A stretch of DNA of 64,000 bases. Origin: a bacterium. Lineage in GTDB: Bacteria > Krumholzibacteriota > Krumholzibacteriia > LZORAL124-64-63. Shown here in pieces: positions 62,832-64,000 of the stretch (its first letter is position 1; every line of letters begins with the position of its first letter). The notes below the pieces were generated by a model that saw only the letters and a list, made by a program, of their open reading frames with translations, did no database searches and was not told the DNA's origin. The position numbers and the translations under genes are program-made. The DNA lies in the NCBI GenBank assembly GCA_016712675.1, contig JADJQR010000001.1, positions 2,294,001-2,358,000 of the forward strand. The letters are read 5' to 3'.

Positions 62832-62864
62832 AAAGCCGGCCCCGGTCCCGCCGGAGCCGGCTTT
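62832..62864 (+). terminator. Terminator after inositol-3-phosphate synthase
   Basis: 9-bp stem AAAGCCGGC/GCCGGCTTT with a 15-base loop that itself pairs partly (CCGG); the stem's own TTT tail continues as CGCC. Confidence 0.6.
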
Positions 62865-62913
62865 CGCCAAGCTACCGCCGACCCCGCGCCCGCCGAGGCG
62901 CCCCGGAGCAGCC

Positions 62914-63555
62914 ATGGACACCCCAAGCGCCTTCCAGTGGGACGTGCGGCCGGTCGGACCCCTGCAGATGAACGCCGTGCTGGTGACGGCGCCGGCGGCC
63001 GGCCAGGCAGTGCTGGTCGACCCCGGCGACGAGCCAGAGCGCCTGATCGCTTGGATCCGCGACAGTGGCTGCCGCCTGGTGGCGCTGGTGGCGACGCACG
63101 GGCACTTCGACCACGTCGGCGCGGCCGCGGCGGTCGGCGAGGCCTTCGGGCTGCCCCTGCGCTGCCACCCGGACGACGTGCCGATGATCCGCCAGATGCC
63201 CCTGATCCAGGCGGGCTACGGCTTCCCGGCGACGACCGTGCCCGCGCTTCAGCCGGACCTGGTTGACGGTGCCCGCGTGGTGCTGGGTGACGGCTGGCTC
63301 GAGGTGGCACACATCCCCGGGCACGCGCAGGGCCAGGTGATGTTCCGCCTGCCAGGTGTGGCCCTGGTGGGCGATTGTCTGTTCGCGGGCTCGGTCGGGC
63401 GCACCGATCTGCCCGGCGGCGATTTCGCCACCCTGGAAAAGAGCATCCGGGAGCGCATCTACACGCTCCCGGACGAGACGATCGTCGTCTGCGGCCACGG
63501 CCCGGACACGACGGTGGGCCGCGAGCGCGCGACCAATCCGTACGTTCGGGGCTGA
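62914..63555 (+). CDS. MBL-fold hydrolase (glyoxalase II-like)
   Basis: 213 aa. Metallo-beta-lactamase fold with VATHGHFDHVGAAAAVGEAFG (HxHxDH), the later HIPGHAQGQVMFRL, ALVGDCLFAGSVGRTDLPGG (metal-bridging Asp) and VVCGHGPDTTVGRERATNPYV. This is the short hydroxyacylglutathione-hydrolase-like family with many thioesterase members; substrate unknown. Converges with the ParA-like gene. Confidence 0.9.
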   Translation: MDTPSAFQWDVRPVGPLQMNAVLVTAPAAGQAVLVDPGDEPERLIAWIRDSGCRLVALVATHGHFDHVGAAAAVGEAFGLPLRCHPDDVPMIRQMPLIQAGYGFPATTVPALQPDLVDGARVVLGDGWLEVAHIPGHAQGQVMFRLPGVALVGDCLFAGSVGRTDLPGGDFATLEKSIRERIYTLPDETIVVCGHGPDTTVGRERATNPYVRG

Positions 63556-63566
63556 GCGGACGAGGT

Positions 63567-64000
63567 TCAGCCCTCCTCGGCGGCTTCGCGGGTCAGTTCC
63601 AGGTTCTCGCGGAGCTCGACCTTCCGCTTCTCCAGCTTCTGGTGCTTCTTCAGGAATTCCTTCTTGATCCAGTCGCGGTAGAGCGAGGCGCCCAGGCAGC
63701 CCGAGTCGTAGGCGTAGATGCTCTGTGAAGCGGCCGGCGCCTCCTCGATCTTGATGTTCGTCGTGATGATGGTCTTGAACACGTCGTTCGGGCCGAACAC
63801 GTTGCCCAGTTCCTTCTTCATGTTCTTCTGCTGCGGCGTGCGGCCGTCCTTCATCGTCAGCAGGACGCCCATCAGCTGCAGCCAGATGTTCTGGCGCTCC
63901 TGCACGCGCTCGATCAGCTGCTTCATCTGGTGCAGGGTCGGGATCGCCAGCCCGGTGCACGGCGTCGGGATCAGCGCGTAGTCGGCCGCCACCAGAGCGT
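63567..64000 (-). CDS. ParA-family ATPase, C-terminal part (truncated at right edge)
   Basis: The frame is open through the window end, so only the C-terminal 143 or so residues are present. Visible: TALVAADYALIPTPCTGLAI (a ParA/MinD-type Asp-Tyr-x-Leu-Ile-Pro strand), MGVLLTMKDGRTPQQKNMKKEL, DVFKTIITTNIKIEEAPAASQSIYAY and GASLYRDWIKKEFLKK. This is how chromosome-partitioning ParA proteins end (ITTN-V-EAP-GQSI). The Walker A region is beyond the edge. The GTG at 63992 is internal, not a start. Confidence 0.8.
   Translation of the reverse strand, partial: ALVAADYALIPTPCTGLAIPTLHQMKQLIERVQERQNIWLQLMGVLLTMKDGRTPQQKNMKKELGNVFGPNDVFKTIITTNIKIEEAPAASQSIYAYDSGCLGASLYRDWIKKEFLKKHQKLEKRKVELRENLELTREAAEEG

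Overview
This 64 kb window is from a G+C-rich (roughly two thirds or more, by eye), gene-dense bacterial chromosome. The organism is a diderm: there is a LapB-like protein, an LptE-like lipoprotein, a Wza-type polysaccharide export protein and many Sec signal peptides. It uses the MEP isoprenoid pathway (dxs, ispA), inositol-phosphate synthase, RNase Y, a short (284 aa) RpoD/SigA-type sigma factor and MiaA/MutS/MutL. No marker here fixes the phylum. The short sigma factor, the PqqD and DUF4870 proteins and the secreted proteins ending in a GSLKAxYR tail suggest an FCB-group or Krumholzibacteriota/Eisenbacteriota-like lineage, but this is only an inference. I see no mobile elements, CRISPR arrays or rRNA genes.

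Layout. 1-10.4 kb (+): 5'-truncated lapB-like gene, a SPOR protein, mutS, a multi-GAF protein, mutL and miaA, closed by a convergent tRNA-Gly. 10.5-15.8 kb (+): DUF512 radical-SAM protein, der, plsY, gpsA and a MerR-type regulator. 15.9-22.4 kb (+): tRNA-Pro, two secreted proteins with the same C-terminal motif (the second frameshifted), a GT2 transferase, surE-pcm-small ORF-tRNA-Pro-NlpD-like gene, apt, tRNA-Arg and a secreted unknown. 22.4-28.6 kb (mostly -): GT-C membrane protein, PqqD-like protein (divergent from a DUF4870 gene), and the overlapping group response regulator-lptE-holA followed by trxA. 28.8-34.1 kb: first envelope polysaccharide cluster, with a sugar transferase, a flippase-like membrane protein, an SLBB export protein, a nucleotide-sugar epimerase and a nucleotide-sugar dehydrogenase. 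34.2-44.1 kb (-): two small membrane ORFs, tRNA-Arg, then recN, nadK, dxs, DUF212, ispA, folD, rny, a probable 6S RNA and zapA. Transcription runs from high to low coordinates. 44.1-51.9 kb (-): zapB-like, pheT, pheS, rplT, rpmI, infC, thrS and tRNA-Val, a translation cluster with leader and terminator structures. 52-55.1 kb: sigma factor and dnaK. 55.3-61.1 kb (-): second glycan cluster with one GT2, two GT-B transferases, a Gfo/Idh oxidoreductase, a sugar transferase, and tRNAs Leu, Cys and Gly. 61.4-64 kb: inositol-3-phosphate synthase and an MBL hydrolase (+), then a truncated ParA-like ATPase (-).

Most of the window is housekeeping. The non-routine signals are: a 6S RNA-like fold between zapA and rny; an infC start that is probably ATC, behind a terminator hairpin; a probable CTG-started NlpD-type LytM factor directly after a tRNA in a surE-pcm-nlpD arrangement; an NtrC-type activator with GSFTDA in place of GAFTGA and overlapping lptE; a repeated C-terminal tail on neighbouring secreted proteins, one broken by a frameshift; and a uniform TTGACA-17 bp promoter design upstream of the minus-strand tRNA genes. 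I did not find a clear, self-contained undescribed defence or biosynthetic system.
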